Origin: Henckelia pumila | Lineage: Eukaryota > Streptophyta > Magnoliopsida > Lamiales > Gesneriaceae | Reading direction: 5' to 3' | Length of the DNA stretch: 64,000 nucleotides | Assembly: GCF_033568475.1 (NCBI RefSeq) | Contig: NC_133120.1 | Coordinates: forward strand, 167,927,991-167,991,990 | In this document: positions 35,455 through 47,931 of the stretch, in pieces | Layout: every line of letters begins with the position of its first letter | Position numbering within the stretch: position 1 is the first letter of the stretch | Position numbers and translations under genes: made by a program | The notes under the pieces: model-generated | What the model saw: the letters and a program-made list of their open reading frames with translations, nothing else | Told to the model about the DNA's origin: nothing | The model's database searches: none

Positions 35455-37305
35455 TGAAAGAGTAGGTGCCCTGTTAGCCAATTTGTGGGTGAGGGCCTTT
35501 ATGACTCTATTTGTAAACAATTTTTTTAATATAATTTACACTCTTTATTGGCATTTACTTTATCTTTTGTCATATTATTATGATTGTGACGCACTATATG
35601 ATGTTTAGATAAAGACCTTGAATATACTAGAGTGCATGTAAGATGTGATAGTGAATATGGATGACTATCATGAAACACGTCTTATAATAACTGTATATTC
35701 TAAACCAGTTCCTAGTCAATTGAGCCGTCCGCAATAAGGATAAGGATCTCTCGAGATTGAGACTAGCATTTGCGATGCCGAGTACCACGTTTCATTGGTA
35801 TGGAACATAGAGATGTTCGAAGCATGCAAATGGATATTCATTGGATGGATGATCGAACTACCCTATTCGGACTTTTCAAGTGGTTTTCACTAATTGAGTG
35901 GATAAGTCCATGATTTTGGTTATACACCATTAGTACTTACTACTTGAAACAAAATTGAGACTTTATATGCTAGTACTGTACTTTGACTCGTTTACCGACT
36001 CCATGAGGGTCATCAGGTGTCGAGATTGGGCACAGTTACGACACATATCGGGGTCGATGCTTTGTTGTCAAGGATTCACCACATGCTTGCGAGCGTGGAT
36101 ATCCTATGCGATCTGAGTATATATTAGTGTGACAAATCTCTGGCCAGAGTACATGATGTTCTTTAGGTTACTTGGTTTCCTAGTTGTACATGCAATGTCA
36201 CTATTTGATCTTCAAGAGGTATTGCATAATTATTGAATCTCGAACGACTCTCGATGTACCAATGGTTGTTGATTCGATCAGGATATATGGATGAAGGGGC
36301 CGTACTGTACGCTAACCGAAACCCACTGGTTCTTGCAGGCACTATTAGTGCTACCTAGGGAATCATGGGGCGATGTTGCTAGGCACTCTTACCATGATTC
36401 GATGGGCAATTCGAAAAAGGTTGTTCCGAGTCACAAGGAGTTGTGAGCCCACGGCTAGCTGTATCCATGAACCATTGAGGGTCACACAAGTAATAGATTT
36501 CTAATCCCCATTGAGATAGTTAAATTTAATGAGTTAAATTTAGCGAACGAGAAGTAGGACTTCTTATTGATGAATAAAGGGAGTGAGATTTTCTAAAATG
36601 ACATGGGGATGCCATTGTTGGAAACCACTAAATTCGGATTCAAAAAATTTATCTTGACTTTAAAATGTGCAGAAAAAGTTACTGTACACATTGGTAAAAT
36701 TGGTTTATCAATTTGAGTCGCGATGAATTTTATATTAATTTCTGAACATACGGGCTTTGCTTGTTAGGCTTGAACTTATGACTAACGGATCCTAAGCTGT
36801 TAGCAGCCCATGTTATAAATAAGTTATTCCAGTACAAAAATTAAATAATACAGCTCATAATTTCGAAAACCTAGAGAGCATTCTCCCTAGGGTTGGCCGA
36901 AATTTTAGTCTCCCGATTTCAAAAATCCAGTCTGCAATTTTCAAAAATTGCAGTCTGGTTTGACAGATCAGATCTGTTAATTTCTCTTCATAGAAACTTC
37001 TGATAGACTTTCTAGTGCAGTCTATCAGAGGGTTTTAGATTTCTGTTCGTGGACCTGATTCAGGAGTTGATCGGGGCATCGGTTCCTGGGATATACAAGA
37101 ATAGCAGATTTATCTGTTGGAGTCCATAACCTCAAGTTGAGACTTGAGAGTTAAAATTTAATTCTGTTTTATTTTACGTATATTATTTTAATCGTACGGA
37201 TTTGGTACCCATGATCTGGAATCATTCCAGATCAGAATATAAAATTTTTTAAACTTTCGCTGCTACGGGTATCAGATCTGACCGATCCGAGAATGTGATC
37301 TAACA
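35455..37305 (+). mobile_element. copia solo LTR with target duplication
   Basis: An 1851-bp LTR begins TGAAAGAGTAGGTGCCC and ends GTGATCTAACA. It is flanked by GTACT at 35450-35454 and 37306-37310. No internal region is present, so it arose by recombination between two LTRs. It is related to the 3' LTR of the copia element at 57455 (inverted there): start, end and a long central block align, e.g. around 36430-36490 against 58610-58670. Confidence 0.88.
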
Positions 37306-37429
37306 GTACTACGTCACACACGAATCAGGTGTGCCAAAATTGCTAGTATAATTTAATTGTCCATCAATTATTGGGAGACATATGAAATTTAGGAAGAGAA
37401 ATCGGCCATGGCCGTTGCTCGCAACTAAG

Positions 37430-38260
37430 GGTGCAAACAAACCGAATCAAGCCGAATAATGATAAAAATTTAAGGCTCAAATTCGGCTCGAATTAAGTAT
37501 ATTCGAGTTCGAGCTCGATTCATACCTCAAAAATTTTAAATATTTTGGCTCGAGCTCGGCTCGAAATGAAGTTCGAGTTCGATTTCGGTTTGAAATATTC
37601 GAATCTATTCGTGAACTATTCGAACTATTACTCAGATATTATGGTTCGAAAAGCTCAAAATATTCAAAACAGTTCGAAATGTATATATATTTATTATATA
37701 ATTATACTATATTAATAAAATATTAAGGCTCACGAACTATTCGCAAACTATCGAACAAAATAATTTTGGCTTGAACTCGGTTCGAAAAAAAAGTTCGAAC
37801 ATGTATGTATTCGGCTCGAGTTCGGTAAGTTCGAATACGATTCAAATATTTATCGAGTTGGCTCAAAAAACTCACAAATTGGCTCAATTCGTTTACACCA
37901 TCGCAACCTCGCACAGTCGCACGCCGCAGTTGGGTTGATGTAATTCTTATTAAATATTGGGTTGATGTGCGACCCATATATGATATATTGGGTTGAGATA
38001 TGAAAAATGTGTTGATGTAATTAATTTTGTAGTCCATATATAATTTAAATAAATTATTTATTATAAATAGGTTAAACTCAATTTTTCGAAACCAAAACCA
38101 AAACCTAACAAATTGAAACTATTTGTTTTTCAAATTTCAAAACCGCATTATCGAATGACCGAACTGAATTTTCAAAAAAAATAAATAATAGTTTGGTCGG
38201 TTTTTCGATTTAATCTAATAATTGCACAATCCTAATCAAAACTACTAGGTCTAGATTTGT
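37430..38260. repeat. TTCGAGTTCGGCTCG-rich repeat region, MITE-like
   Basis: Words such as GGCTCGAGCTCGG and AAGTTCGAA recur from 37460 to 37880, and a second stretch near 38080-38230 is rich in AACCGAA/GGTTTTTCG words. The outer ends (GTGCAAACAAACCGAA and the reverse complement of TTTAATCTAATAATTGCAC) are weak inverted repeats. It looks like decayed small DNA elements; no coding sequence. Confidence 0.35.
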
Positions 38261-38384
38261 GCATAGTACTACGTCTCCGATCGGTGCAGAGATCATTTTT
38301 ATATGTTTTCTGTTGTTACATTTTAATTTGGCCATGTTCGGCCTATGGCCTGAACCACGATCCTGTGGTCATTGGCACATAGAT

Positions 38385-39296
38385 TGTTAGGAATATTGGG
38401 GTATGATAAATATCATATTAAGATGTTGTTTCAGATGTCAACAACATCCGACACAACATGCTGCGAAAATATTAAAAAGCGTGAATAAAATAGCAGCAAA
38501 TAAATAAACACACATGAATGATTAAGCACAAGTACAAAGTACTCGTGCAGTGCCTCAAGACAAAAAACTTCACTAGAAAATTGTAAATGTTTTACAAAAC
38601 CATAATACGAGTCAATAACATCAAAAATCAATTTTCTCAAAAACAAATAAGAAAATAAAATAAATAAAGCAAATAAAAAAACTTCCTAAAATTCTACTGA
38701 AAGTAGAACAAGAAAATCTAAGAAAGGAGTTGATCCTCGATGCCAAAATACGAGAGCAACACAAGCCTTCGACCGATCTTCAAATGCTCTCAAATCTTCA
38801 AGGCAATCAAGTAAATCACAATACCAACTCTGGCTGAAAAACAAGCTTTTTCTTCTTTCAGAAATCTCTCAATTTTACGCTCAAGTTCTCTCCTCTACTC
38901 TCTTCTACAAGCCACACCGATCTCTACGCACTCTTTTTTTTTTAAGGGTGTAAAACTTGTCTACAAAATGCCTTGATCTTGTTTCCTTAATTCAAGATTG
39001 AATCTACAAAGATAAGGAAATATTGATAATTAAGTTAGAAGATAAAAATATATATATTATGATAAATACATAATATCTCATAGCAAACAATTAATTAAAC
39101 AAATCAATTGAGTACAAGATAATTCCTATTTAAAATATCTCAATCAATTTAAAACACTTCAAATACAAAAAAGGAAAAAAACTTAAATAAATTTTTTAAA
39201 ACTTGAAAATATTTAAGAAAATAAATATTATCTTCAATCTTTCCCTTTTTGTCTTTCTGGAGAAAATATATTTAATCAATTCAGCACATATCACAA
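38385..39296 (-). mobile_element. copia-like LTR remnant, reverse strand
   Basis: On the plus strand it begins TGTTAGGAATATTGGGG and ends CAGCACATATCACA. Just to the right come two reverse-strand polypurine stretches (complements of CTCCCCCTGA) at about 39297-39330, as expected next to a 3' LTR. The rest of the element is missing after about 39380. The right-hand end is supported only by the purine tract. Confidence 0.5.
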
Positions 39297-39384
39297 CTCC
39301 CCCTGAATGCCAAATCTCCCCCTGATTTCGATAATACATTATCCCTCTTAGTATAAACATATGTGTTATCCAGGATGTTTGTAG

Positions 39385-40116
39385 TGACTCTAACTCGGAT
39401 CCACTACTAATCAAATTCTTAAGTTTAATTAAGCATGCAATAAAAAATAATCAGAGATAAGCTACAGAAACCAAATAAATACTGGACCGGCAATATACAA
39501 CCGGCAAAATAAATCCAATTATACAAAACAATTGAAATAAATCAATATAATATCCTAGCTACTACTACTCCTGAAGCTCTTGCATGGTCACCACAAAATC
39601 CCAAGTCCTTGTGGAACACCTGCAATTGTCTCGTCGAATGGGGTGTCCAGAAAATCAAAAAAAACTGGACGTGTGCATTAAAGCTCAGTACAAGTGTACG
39701 AATATACATATACCATGCATGCACATGCAATATGACGGGTACTGGAGAACCTATCTAGAAGACTGCTCAGTCAAGGCGTCATGGTATGTATCACGCTGGT
39801 TCGTCGCATCAAGAGTTGGCTCTCATACCATAAAACTGCGGATATATCCGGATCCACATTCATGGAATCCATCCACTAAAAATATGGGGTTGAGCGGCCC
39901 CTACTACAACTATGCAAATCAAGGCATAAAGCTCAACATGGTCATGCATGCAACATAATATCAATGCATATAGAAATGCCACAGAAAACACGTAAACACA
40001 ATATATGTATATTCAACCTGATATCTCGGATAATATGTGTGTACCTCAATAATATACTCCTAGATGCCTCGCATCTACAGTCCAACACTACAATGCAAAA
40101 TACTCATGCATCACTA
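39385..40116 (-). repeat. probable gypsy LTR fragment, reverse strand
   Basis: Words such as ACAACCGGCAAAATAAATCC recall the equivalent place in the other reverse-strand gypsy LTRs here (near 17100 and 49585). It is cut by the Athila LTR at 40117. An ORF of 124 residues on the plus strand has no recognisable product. Confidence 0.35.
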
Positions 40117-41576
40117 TGATAAGTGCATTTTATGAACTTAATTTGCATATGATTTGACTTCGCTTTTGTGCTTCATCGAGTAGATTTTATGCGTATTTGT
40201 TGTTATTTTTGTGAGATGCAAGGATTGGAGAAAAAGTAACTAGAAGAAACGAAAAAAGTAATTATGGAGCTGCAAGTTTACAAAATTACTGGAGCTTCTA
40301 GATACACCCAAATCCAATATTCACCATTCAAAATGAATTTTGGGATGTGTTAAAGCTTCTGTTAAAATTTCAGCTCGATCTGATGGCTAGAACTCAAGTT
40401 ATGATTTTTTCAAGAATGTTGCGCGAGTTGGATGCGCTGTAGCGCTCCCGCGCCCGAAACCGGTGCACCCGCACCCTGTAGCTCTTATTTTGAGAAACTT
40501 ATCAGCGATAAGTGCCCCTGCACCCTAGGACAGCGCACCCGCACCCTGGAACCCAAAAACGCGGCGCACTTGTGCCCGAGGGTAGCTCACCCGCGCCTGA
40601 CATGTCGTATTTTTGAAAAATTTTAGTCTCGAACTTTAAAAGGACTCTTTGGCATATATCAGGTTAGAATCAAGGGTTTTCATTAGTTTTTGAAGGCTGG
40701 AGACGGCTAGAGACCAAGGAAAAGGGAGAATAAGCATTCTTGGCACGAATACGGACGAAGCGACTACCGGAGACGGAGAAGCATCATCTACCTTCATTTT
40801 TATTTCATTCTTTCTCCTAATTTTTGAATGATGTTCAAGAACATGCTTTGTTTGATTTTTATTTTCATTATAAACTAATTCATTTGTCTAGAGGGACGAC
40901 GTAGCTTGACTTGAAACCATGTTTTTTGATATTTTGATTGATATATTAGAATTATTCATTCGGTTTATTTGTGTTTTCTTGAATTGATTGCGTTCAATTA
41001 ACTGATCATTAGTTGAATTGTTATATTTATTTGAAATCTAGCACTCAAGAGAGACGATTTTGAATAGGACCGTAGGAAAATACATCTTTAATGTTTATAG
41101 AGTTCGAGAGGCTTATAACTCCATTGAAGCCTTTGTAAGAATTACTGTGCCATTTACCAGATTTAATAGTTGAACTTAGATAGAGATATTGAGTTTTCTA
41201 TTGAATACGAATTCTGCTTGACACTCGAGAGAGGTAGTAGAAAATAAAAAAAATTCTTGGCTAATAAACTAGAAGAATTTATGATATAGATTTTTTTATG
41301 AATTAACTTGGTGGATGGTTAAGCGATGTCGAACCTCTAGAATTTGTCTCTCATTGAATTTTCCTCTTGCGAACTCGTCGTTAATTAATTTTATTTATTG
41401 CAATTTTTAGTTATTTACACTCAAACCATTCTCATAGCTCTACATAGGATTAAGATTTTATTAGTTGCAAATATTTAATATAATATCATTTTATTCATTC
41501 TCTGTGGCATCGACTTAAATCATTTTTTATATTAAAACTTGACACCATGCACTTGCGGGCACAAAATTACGCAACA
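40117..41576 (+). repeat. Athila 5' LTR
   Basis: It starts TGATAAGTGCATTTTATG and ends ACGCAACA, six bases before the primer site, the same spacing as in the nested derivative. It is 1460 bp. A GC-rich cassette lies at about 40430-40610. Confidence 0.8.
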
Positions 41577-41582
41577 TGTTTT

Positions 41583-41600
41583 TGGCGTCATTGCCGGGGA
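41583..41600 (+). promoter_or_regulatory. Athila primer binding site, tRNA-Asp
   Basis: TGGCGTCATTGCCGGGGA matches the 3' end of plant tRNA-Asp at 16 of 18 positions. Confidence 0.75.
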
Positions 41601-41702
41601 ATGAATTTTATTTGATTTATATTAAATTGTGCTAATTAGTCTTAAGTTTGATTTAGAGCATTTTATTTTATTTTTTTTTTGTTCTAATTTTAAATATTTC
41701 TC

Positions 41703-43423
41703 TTGTTTATGCAGTTTATGCGAAAAAGCCAGAGTTACGACTCACTGCTCTTTGATCCGGAAATGGAGAAAACTGCTAAAGCTTTGAGAAAAGCTAGAAG
41801 AGAAGAGTTGCAGCAAATGGCTGAAGAAAGAGAAAGAGTTGTAAATAATGCTCTGGTGCGAATCAGAGATCACTTTAGACCGGTGATCAACAATCATTAT
41901 TCTGGAATAGCTCGGCAGAATATCACGGCAAATAATTTTGAATTGAAGCCAGCTTTGATCAATATGGTGCAGCAGAATCAATTCAGGGGTGCAGCGACTG
42001 AAGATCCGAATTTACATCTGCGCACTTTTCTGGAGATTGCTAACACAGTGAAAATTCATGGTGTTACTGAAGACACCATCAGATTATGATTGTTCTTGTT
42101 CTCTCTTAGGGACAATGATCGCAGTTGGTTGCAGTCACTACCTCTTGGAAGTATCACTACATGGGATGACATGGCTTCAAAATTTTTGGCTAAATATTTT
42201 CTGTCTGCCAAGTCAGCTCAACTGAAAATTGAGATCACTACTTTCAAACAGCAAGATTATGAGCTACTGTATGAAGCTTGGGAGGGTTACAAGGAATTTC
42301 TTCGGAAGTGTCCAAATCATAATTTTTCAGATTGGGAACAGATCGAATTATTCTACAATGGTTTGGGTCAACTCGTATTTCTGTGGATGCTGCAGCTGGA
42401 GGTTCGATATTCTCTCAATTTCCTACGGAGGCTTATGAGATCCTTGAACAAATGACTATTAATAGTTATCAGTGGCCGAGTGAGAGATCTGCGATAAGGA
42501 AGCCTGCTGGAATAAATGATGTTGATGCGTTCACTGCTTTGATTGCTCAGATGGCTACTATTTCTACACAATTGGCTGCGCTGACCAAAGGAAATCAAAG
42601 TTCAAATGAATCGGCATCAGTAGTGAATGTCGTAACTTCTGCTGATGGATTTGTGAGTGTGGAGCAAGCTCAGTAACAACCAAAATTTTACTGGCTATCG
42701 AGGTAATCATGTACCAAATCAATATCATCCTAGTTTGCGCAATCATGAGAATTTTTCATATGTAAATAATAATAATGTATTGAATCCTCCACCGGGGTTC
42801 AATAATAAAAAGGATGAGGGTAGGTCATCTTTGAAGGATTTGGTTGGTAATTTTATTTTTGAGTCAACAAAAAGATTTGAGAGAACTGAGAATAGGCTTG
42901 ATAATATGGAGATACACTTGGCCAATATGGGTGCTTCTATGAAAAATCTTGAAATACAAATTGGTCAACTTGCAAATGCCTTGACGAATCAGCAGAGAGG
43001 ATCTTTTCCTAGCAACACTGAGGTGAATCCAATAGAGCAATGCAAGGCTATTACTTTGAGAAGTGGTAAGGAAGTTGGGGTAGATGAACCAAAGGTAGTG
43101 GATGATGAAGATCGAGTTGAAGAGAGTGAAGTTGAATTAAAGAAATCTGTCAGTAAAAATTCTTGCAAGTCTGCAGTTATGCCTGAAAAACCACCAGTGC
43201 CAAAAGCTGTTATGCTATATCCTCAGCGGTTCAAGAAAAAAGCGTTGGATGAGAATTTTTCTATGTTACTTGACATCTTCAAGAAAATTCATATAAATAT
43301 TTCATTTGCTGATGCTTTGGAACAGATGCCACAATATGCAAAATTCATGAAGGATGTGATGGCAAGAAAGAGAAATCTTGAAGAATTTGAGACAGTGAAG
43401 TTGACAGAAGAGTGCAGCGCCAT
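41703..43423 (+). pseudogene. Athila gag, first copy
   Basis: It contains FELKPALINMVQQNQF, DPNLHLRTFLEIANTVKIHG, LPLGSITTWDDMASKFLAKYF and NPIEQCKAITLRSGKEVG, all Athila gag hallmarks. Breaks are a TGA at 42087, a frameshift between about 42330 and 42450, and another near 42660. The C-terminal part (42657-43423) reads LPYPQRF-type YPQRFKKKALDENF and HINISFADALEQMP and is cut in the codons for ECSA-I by the nested element. Confidence 0.85.
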
Positions 43424-44850
43424 AGACCGCTTAATTCGGTATCAACTAGCAAGTGCACTAGGTCAAGTAATAGTAAAGTAGACTGAGAGTCCAAGTATCG
43501 ATCCCATAGGGACTGTTGTCAATTCTCAAGAATTAATTATTTAGCTTAATCTAGACAGAATAATAAAACGAGCACTAAAAATTAAATAAAAATTTAATTA
43601 CTAAAATAAAATAAGAATTAAACTAGAAGAAGAATAAATTCAATTAAATAGAGACAACCAAGACACACGAAGGTACCAAACAAATCATGCAAACAAGTGG
43701 AAAATCCAGGATCCAGATTTAATCTTAAATCACGGCGAATTATCCTATCTTGTTTAACAGTCTATTTCTAGAACATGTTAAACCTATTCAAGTTATGACG
43801 GATTAATTTTCATAATTCTAATCAAACATGAATGCATTCAATATTTGCGATAATTTAGTTTTCACCTAAAGCCGCATACTGAAATCGAATACTATTTCTA
43901 GTCGGTTTAACCATATGTCAATTATTGGAGTGATCAAAATCAATTCCTAACCTTTCGACTCGGAATCAATTAACAAGCAAGTAAATAGTTGAATAGGTTA
44001 TTCACAAGACATAATTTAAATCAAACAATCAATAATATTAACAAAAATCCAAAAATCCTAAATAAACATCCAAATATTCAACATAAAATTGTCTGGCCCA
44101 ATCTCGCGGTCTTGGTTGAAGAAAAACTAATCAATAAACGAAAATATAGTTCAAACAAAAGTTTAATAATCTAAAGAAGAAAAGTAAAAAAACTCGAATG
44201 GAGCGTTCTTCAATCTCCAAGCCTCCTAGACTCCATCTCTCTTATGCGATTCCCACCTTTTTTACGTCTGACAATCTCCTATTTATATGTCTTTGAAAGC
44301 CCAAGAAATAAAGCCCGAAAAGTTGAAAGTTTTAATTCCCAAAAATTCTATTTTTTCTGATTCTGCGACATGCACGGACCCTAGATAAGGGTCCGTCTCT
44401 AGGTCCGTGCATTAAACTGAAAACGTCGAATTTTTTACGTGGATGCACGGACCCTTATCCGGACCCATGCACGGGGTCCGTGCATACATCCTTGCCTGCG
44501 CGCAGTTTTCTTGAAAAATTCATATCTTCAGTTCTAGCCATCGGATCGAGCTGAAATTTGGACTGCAGCTTCAAAACATCTAAAACTTCAATTTGAATGG
44601 TAAAGATCGGATTTGGATTTCTCTAGCATTAAAAATATATTTTTGACCATAGCTGCTCCGTAATTCATGCTTATGGCTCTTCTCTTTCTCCAAAAATCAT
44701 TATTTCTTCAATATTTCTACAAAAATCAACCCGGAGAGTGAAATGCACACACATGCAATAAATCATGAATAAAACTTATAAAACAATATGAATGCACATA
44801 AAATAGACATAAAAATATAACAAACTAGTACATACAAAATGCACTTATCA
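43424..44850 (-). repeat. LTR of nested Athila derivative, left copy (3' LTR)
   Basis: It ends GCACTTATCA on the plus strand (reverse start TGATAAGTGC). Its other end is AGACCGC, where the partner has TGATCGG, so the terminal TG mutated. It contains a GC-rich, hairpin-forming cassette at about 44368-44510. Confidence 0.88.
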
Positions 44851-45189
44851 ACACCCCCATACTTAACTCTTGCTCGCCCTCGAGCAAGACATGCAAAAAC
44901 ACAATATGCACACAAAAACATAAGTAAGGACGATTCATAAACAACATAGCCTCCGATAAGTTTCAACTTCAAGAACTAAAAACCAAAAACTTCTGATTGT
45001 TCACAATACACTGTCAGTTTAACGTAAACGTGTGTGTGCGTCATGTCATTCCAGTTTCATGCAACTTCAAAAGAATCTTTTCTAAGAATGCTTAGAGACC
45101 TATGACAATTCAATGCAAGTATCACAATCCAGCACTCCTTCATCCCAACAATCCCAAACAAAAACATGTACTTTCTTGAGATTAATTAC

Positions 45190-45395
45190 GCACCGCCGGA
45201 TTTTTCACCCGGTTTTTCTCAAGCCCCAATAATTACCCGCAAACTTAGCTATAACTAAGATAGGATTCGAATTTCAATCCCCTCGTCTATAGCCCGGATG
45301 GAGCTACAATCCCATTTAGCCCGCAAACTTAGCTATGGAAGAATGATTAGGATTTCAATCATTTTCCAAGCCCGGATGGAATTAACTTTTTTTTT
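45190..45395 (-). repeat. hairpin units in the nested Athila derivative
   Basis: Reverse-strand counterparts of the units at 56250-56575, with the same 8-nt loop class and stems GGATT/AATCC (45263-45280) and AATGATT/AATCATT (45342-45363), each next to the CTAAGTTTGCGG word. A CCGG hairpin lies at about 45197-45222. Confidence 0.8.
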
Positions 45396-46466
45396 TTCCA
45401 CAAACTTTTTTCAAAAAATTTTATAGGTACGCCCAAGATCATACATCCAATGTCTAACAATCATCGGGAATCCAAAGACACTATCATGATCAACAAACAC
45501 CTATTGCCGTGCAATGGTCAAGCAAACACGAATTTCATCAATTACATCGCTACACTACACTAGTCGAACATGCGTGCTTAATAAGATTCACGATTCAACC
45601 AACTGTTTCTCATGTTCAATCAAAAGCAACATTTTTTTAAATTTTTTTTTCAACTATATCATAATCGGCTATTATGACTCATCCTACTCATGCAACACAA
45701 AACAAAAAAAAACAACAAAAATGAACGAGATGCAAACAAACACAAAACATTACTAATGCAACACAAACACAACAAACAAAAAAATAAACTAGTCGACCCC
45801 CCCATACTTATCCAAAGCATTGCCCTCAATGCTTCAGAACCATGAACAGAATGCGAAACAAACACACAATGAAAACAAAAATAACACTCCCCTGGTTTCG
45901 TATTCATCCTCTTCATCTTCCTTTGTAAAAGTCCAACAGCAACTTCTGGTGGCGGGGCAATATACTGCACATATAAAGGCGGCAGGTAAGGCATAGAATT
46001 AGCAAAAGATAATAAAAAGAAAACAAAAACAAAAACAAAAAAAATAATAATAATGAAAAGAGAACACTTGGTTGCCTCCCAGTCAGCGCTAAGTTTATAG
46101 TCTACAGCCCGACTATAAAGAAGCAACCATCAAAGAGCGGTTGCCACCCATAGTAAGAATCATACGACTCTATGTATGGGTCTTGATTTCCTACGCCCTC
46201 AAGCTTGGCGTGATATTGACATGGAAAGCTCGTCGGTCCAACAACACTCGACATGAACTGATATTCATCTTTATCATCAAAATTCACTTTTGGCTCATCA
46301 TCGCATGCGAGCTGTTGGGTAAACCTTGTGAAAATCCATCGATTAACCATCTCCAAGTACCTCACAAGGTAAAATAAATAATTAAATAAAAAAAAGAAAA
46401 ATAATTATAATAATAATAATAAGTCTAGTCTCAAGCAAATAATCTATCCTAATATTAACTAAACAG

Positions 46467-46484
46467 TCCCCGGCAACGGCGCCA
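46467..46484 (-). promoter_or_regulatory. primer binding site, tRNA-Asp
   Basis: The plus strand reads TCCCCGGCAACGGCGCCA, the exact 3' end of plant tRNA-Asp including CCA, so the reverse strand is the primer site for an element transcribed right to left. Confidence 0.88.
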
Positions 46485-46490
46485 AAAACT

Positions 46491-47926
46491 TGATCGGCTA
46501 AATCGATGTGATATGAATCTACTGGCAAGAGTACCAGGTCAAGTAATAGTAAAGTGGACTGAGAGTCCAAGTATCGATCCCACAGGGACTGTTGTCAATT
46601 CTCAAGAATTAATTATTTAGCTTAATCTAGACAGAATAATAAAATGAGAATTAAAAATTAAATAAAAATTTAATTACTAAAATAAAATAAGAATTAAACT
46701 AGTAGAAGAATAAATTCAATTAAATAGAGACAACCAAGACACACGAAGGTACCAAACAAATAATGCAAACAAGTGACAAATCCAGGATCCAGATTTAATC
46801 TTAAATCACGGCGAATTATCCTATCTTGTTTAACAGTCAATTTCTAGAACATGTTAAACCTATTCAAGTTATGACGGATTAATTTTCATAATTCTAATCA
46901 AACATGAATGCATTCAATATTTGTGATAATTCAGTTTTCACCTAAAGTCGCATACTGAAATCGAATACTATTTCTAGTCGGTTTAACCATATGTCAATTA
47001 TTGGAGTGATCAAAATCAATTCCTAACCTTTCGACTCGGAATCAATTAACAAGAAAGTAAATAGTTGATCAGGTTATTCACAAGACATAATTTAAATCCA
47101 ACAATCAATAATATTAACAAAAATCCAAAAATCCTAAATAAACATCCAAATATTCAACATAAAATTGTCTGGCCCCATCTCCCGGTCTTGGTTGAAGAAA
47201 AACTAATCAATAAACGAAAATATAGTTCAAACAAAAGTTTAATAATCTAAAGAAGAAAAGAAGAAAAACTCGAATGGAGCGTTCTTCAATCTCCAAGCCT
47301 CCTAGACGTCGTCTCTCTTATGCGATTCCCACCTTTTTCACGTCTGACAATCTCCTATTTATATGTCTTTGAAAGCCCAAGAAATAAAGCCCGAAAAGTT
47401 AAAAGTTTTAATTCCCAAAAATTCTATTTTTTCTGATTCTGCGACATGCACGGACCCTGGATAAGGGTACGTGTCTAGGTCCGTGCATTAAACTGAAAAC
47501 GCCGAATTTTTTACGAGGATGCACGGACCCTTATCCAGACCCATGCACGGGGTCCGTGCATACATCCTTGCCTGCGCGCAGTTTTCTTTAAAAATTCATA
47601 TCTTCAGTTCTAGCCATCGAATCGAGCTGAAATTTGGACTGCAGCTTCAAAACATCTGGAACTTCATTTTGAATGGTGAAGATCGGATTTCGATCTCTCT
47701 AGCATTAAAAATATATTTTTGACCATAGCTGCTCCGTAATTCATGCTTATGGCTCTTCTCTTTCTCCAAAAATCATGATTTCTTCAATATTTCTACAAAA
47801 ATCAACCCGGAGAGTGAAATGCACACACATACAATAAATCATGAATAAAACTTATAAAACAATATGAATGCACACAAAATAGACATAAAAATATAACAAA
47901 CTAATGCATACAAAATTCACTTATCA
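46491..47926 (-). repeat. LTR of nested Athila derivative, right copy (5' LTR)
   Basis: It starts TGATCGGCTAA and ends TTCACTTATCA on the plus strand; 1436 bp. It aligns along its length with 43424-44850, with point differences including some in the GC-rich cassette. Confidence 0.9.
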
Positions 47927-47931
47927 GCCAT

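Larger units (their letters stand above)
44851..46490 (-). other. internal region of the nested Athila derivative
   Basis: No protein domain is seen. Homology by eye to 55620-56870 of the outer element on the reverse strand: the GGGAGGCAACC phrase (46070s), the GCATTGAGGGCAATGC phrase (45815-45835), and the repeated hairpin units at about 45190-45395. So gag-pol was deleted while the 3' non-coding part was kept. Confidence 0.7.
43424..47926 (-). mobile_element. non-autonomous Athila-derived element, reverse strand
   Basis: LTRs 43424-44850 and 46491-47926 flank 1.64 kb. The target duplication GCCAT is perfect (43419-43423 and 47927-47931), and removing the element restores the interrupted gag-protease reading of the surrounding retroelement. 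The primer site (reverse complement of TCCCCGGCAACGGCGCCA, 46467-46484) is a full match to tRNA-Asp. A purine tract (reverse-strand TATGGGGGTGT) adjoins the left LTR. The inside has no gag or pol but keeps the Athila 3' region with hairpins. Confidence 0.92.

Noticed and set aside
39584..39958. 124-residue plus-strand ORF
   Set aside because: It lies in a probable LTR fragment and its translation has no recognisable domain.
45659..46126. 155-residue reverse ORF in the nested Athila derivative
   Set aside because: Phe/Val/Leu-rich translation of AT-rich repeats in a non-coding internal region.
46102..46365. 87-residue reverse ORF next to the GGGAGGCAACC phrase
   Set aside because: Could be a remnant of the Athila polyprotein end, but no motif supports it.
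46467..46484. Possible tRNA-Asp gene 3' end
   Set aside because: Only the 18-nt primer-site complement is present, with no cloverleaf upstream; position beside the LTR explains it.
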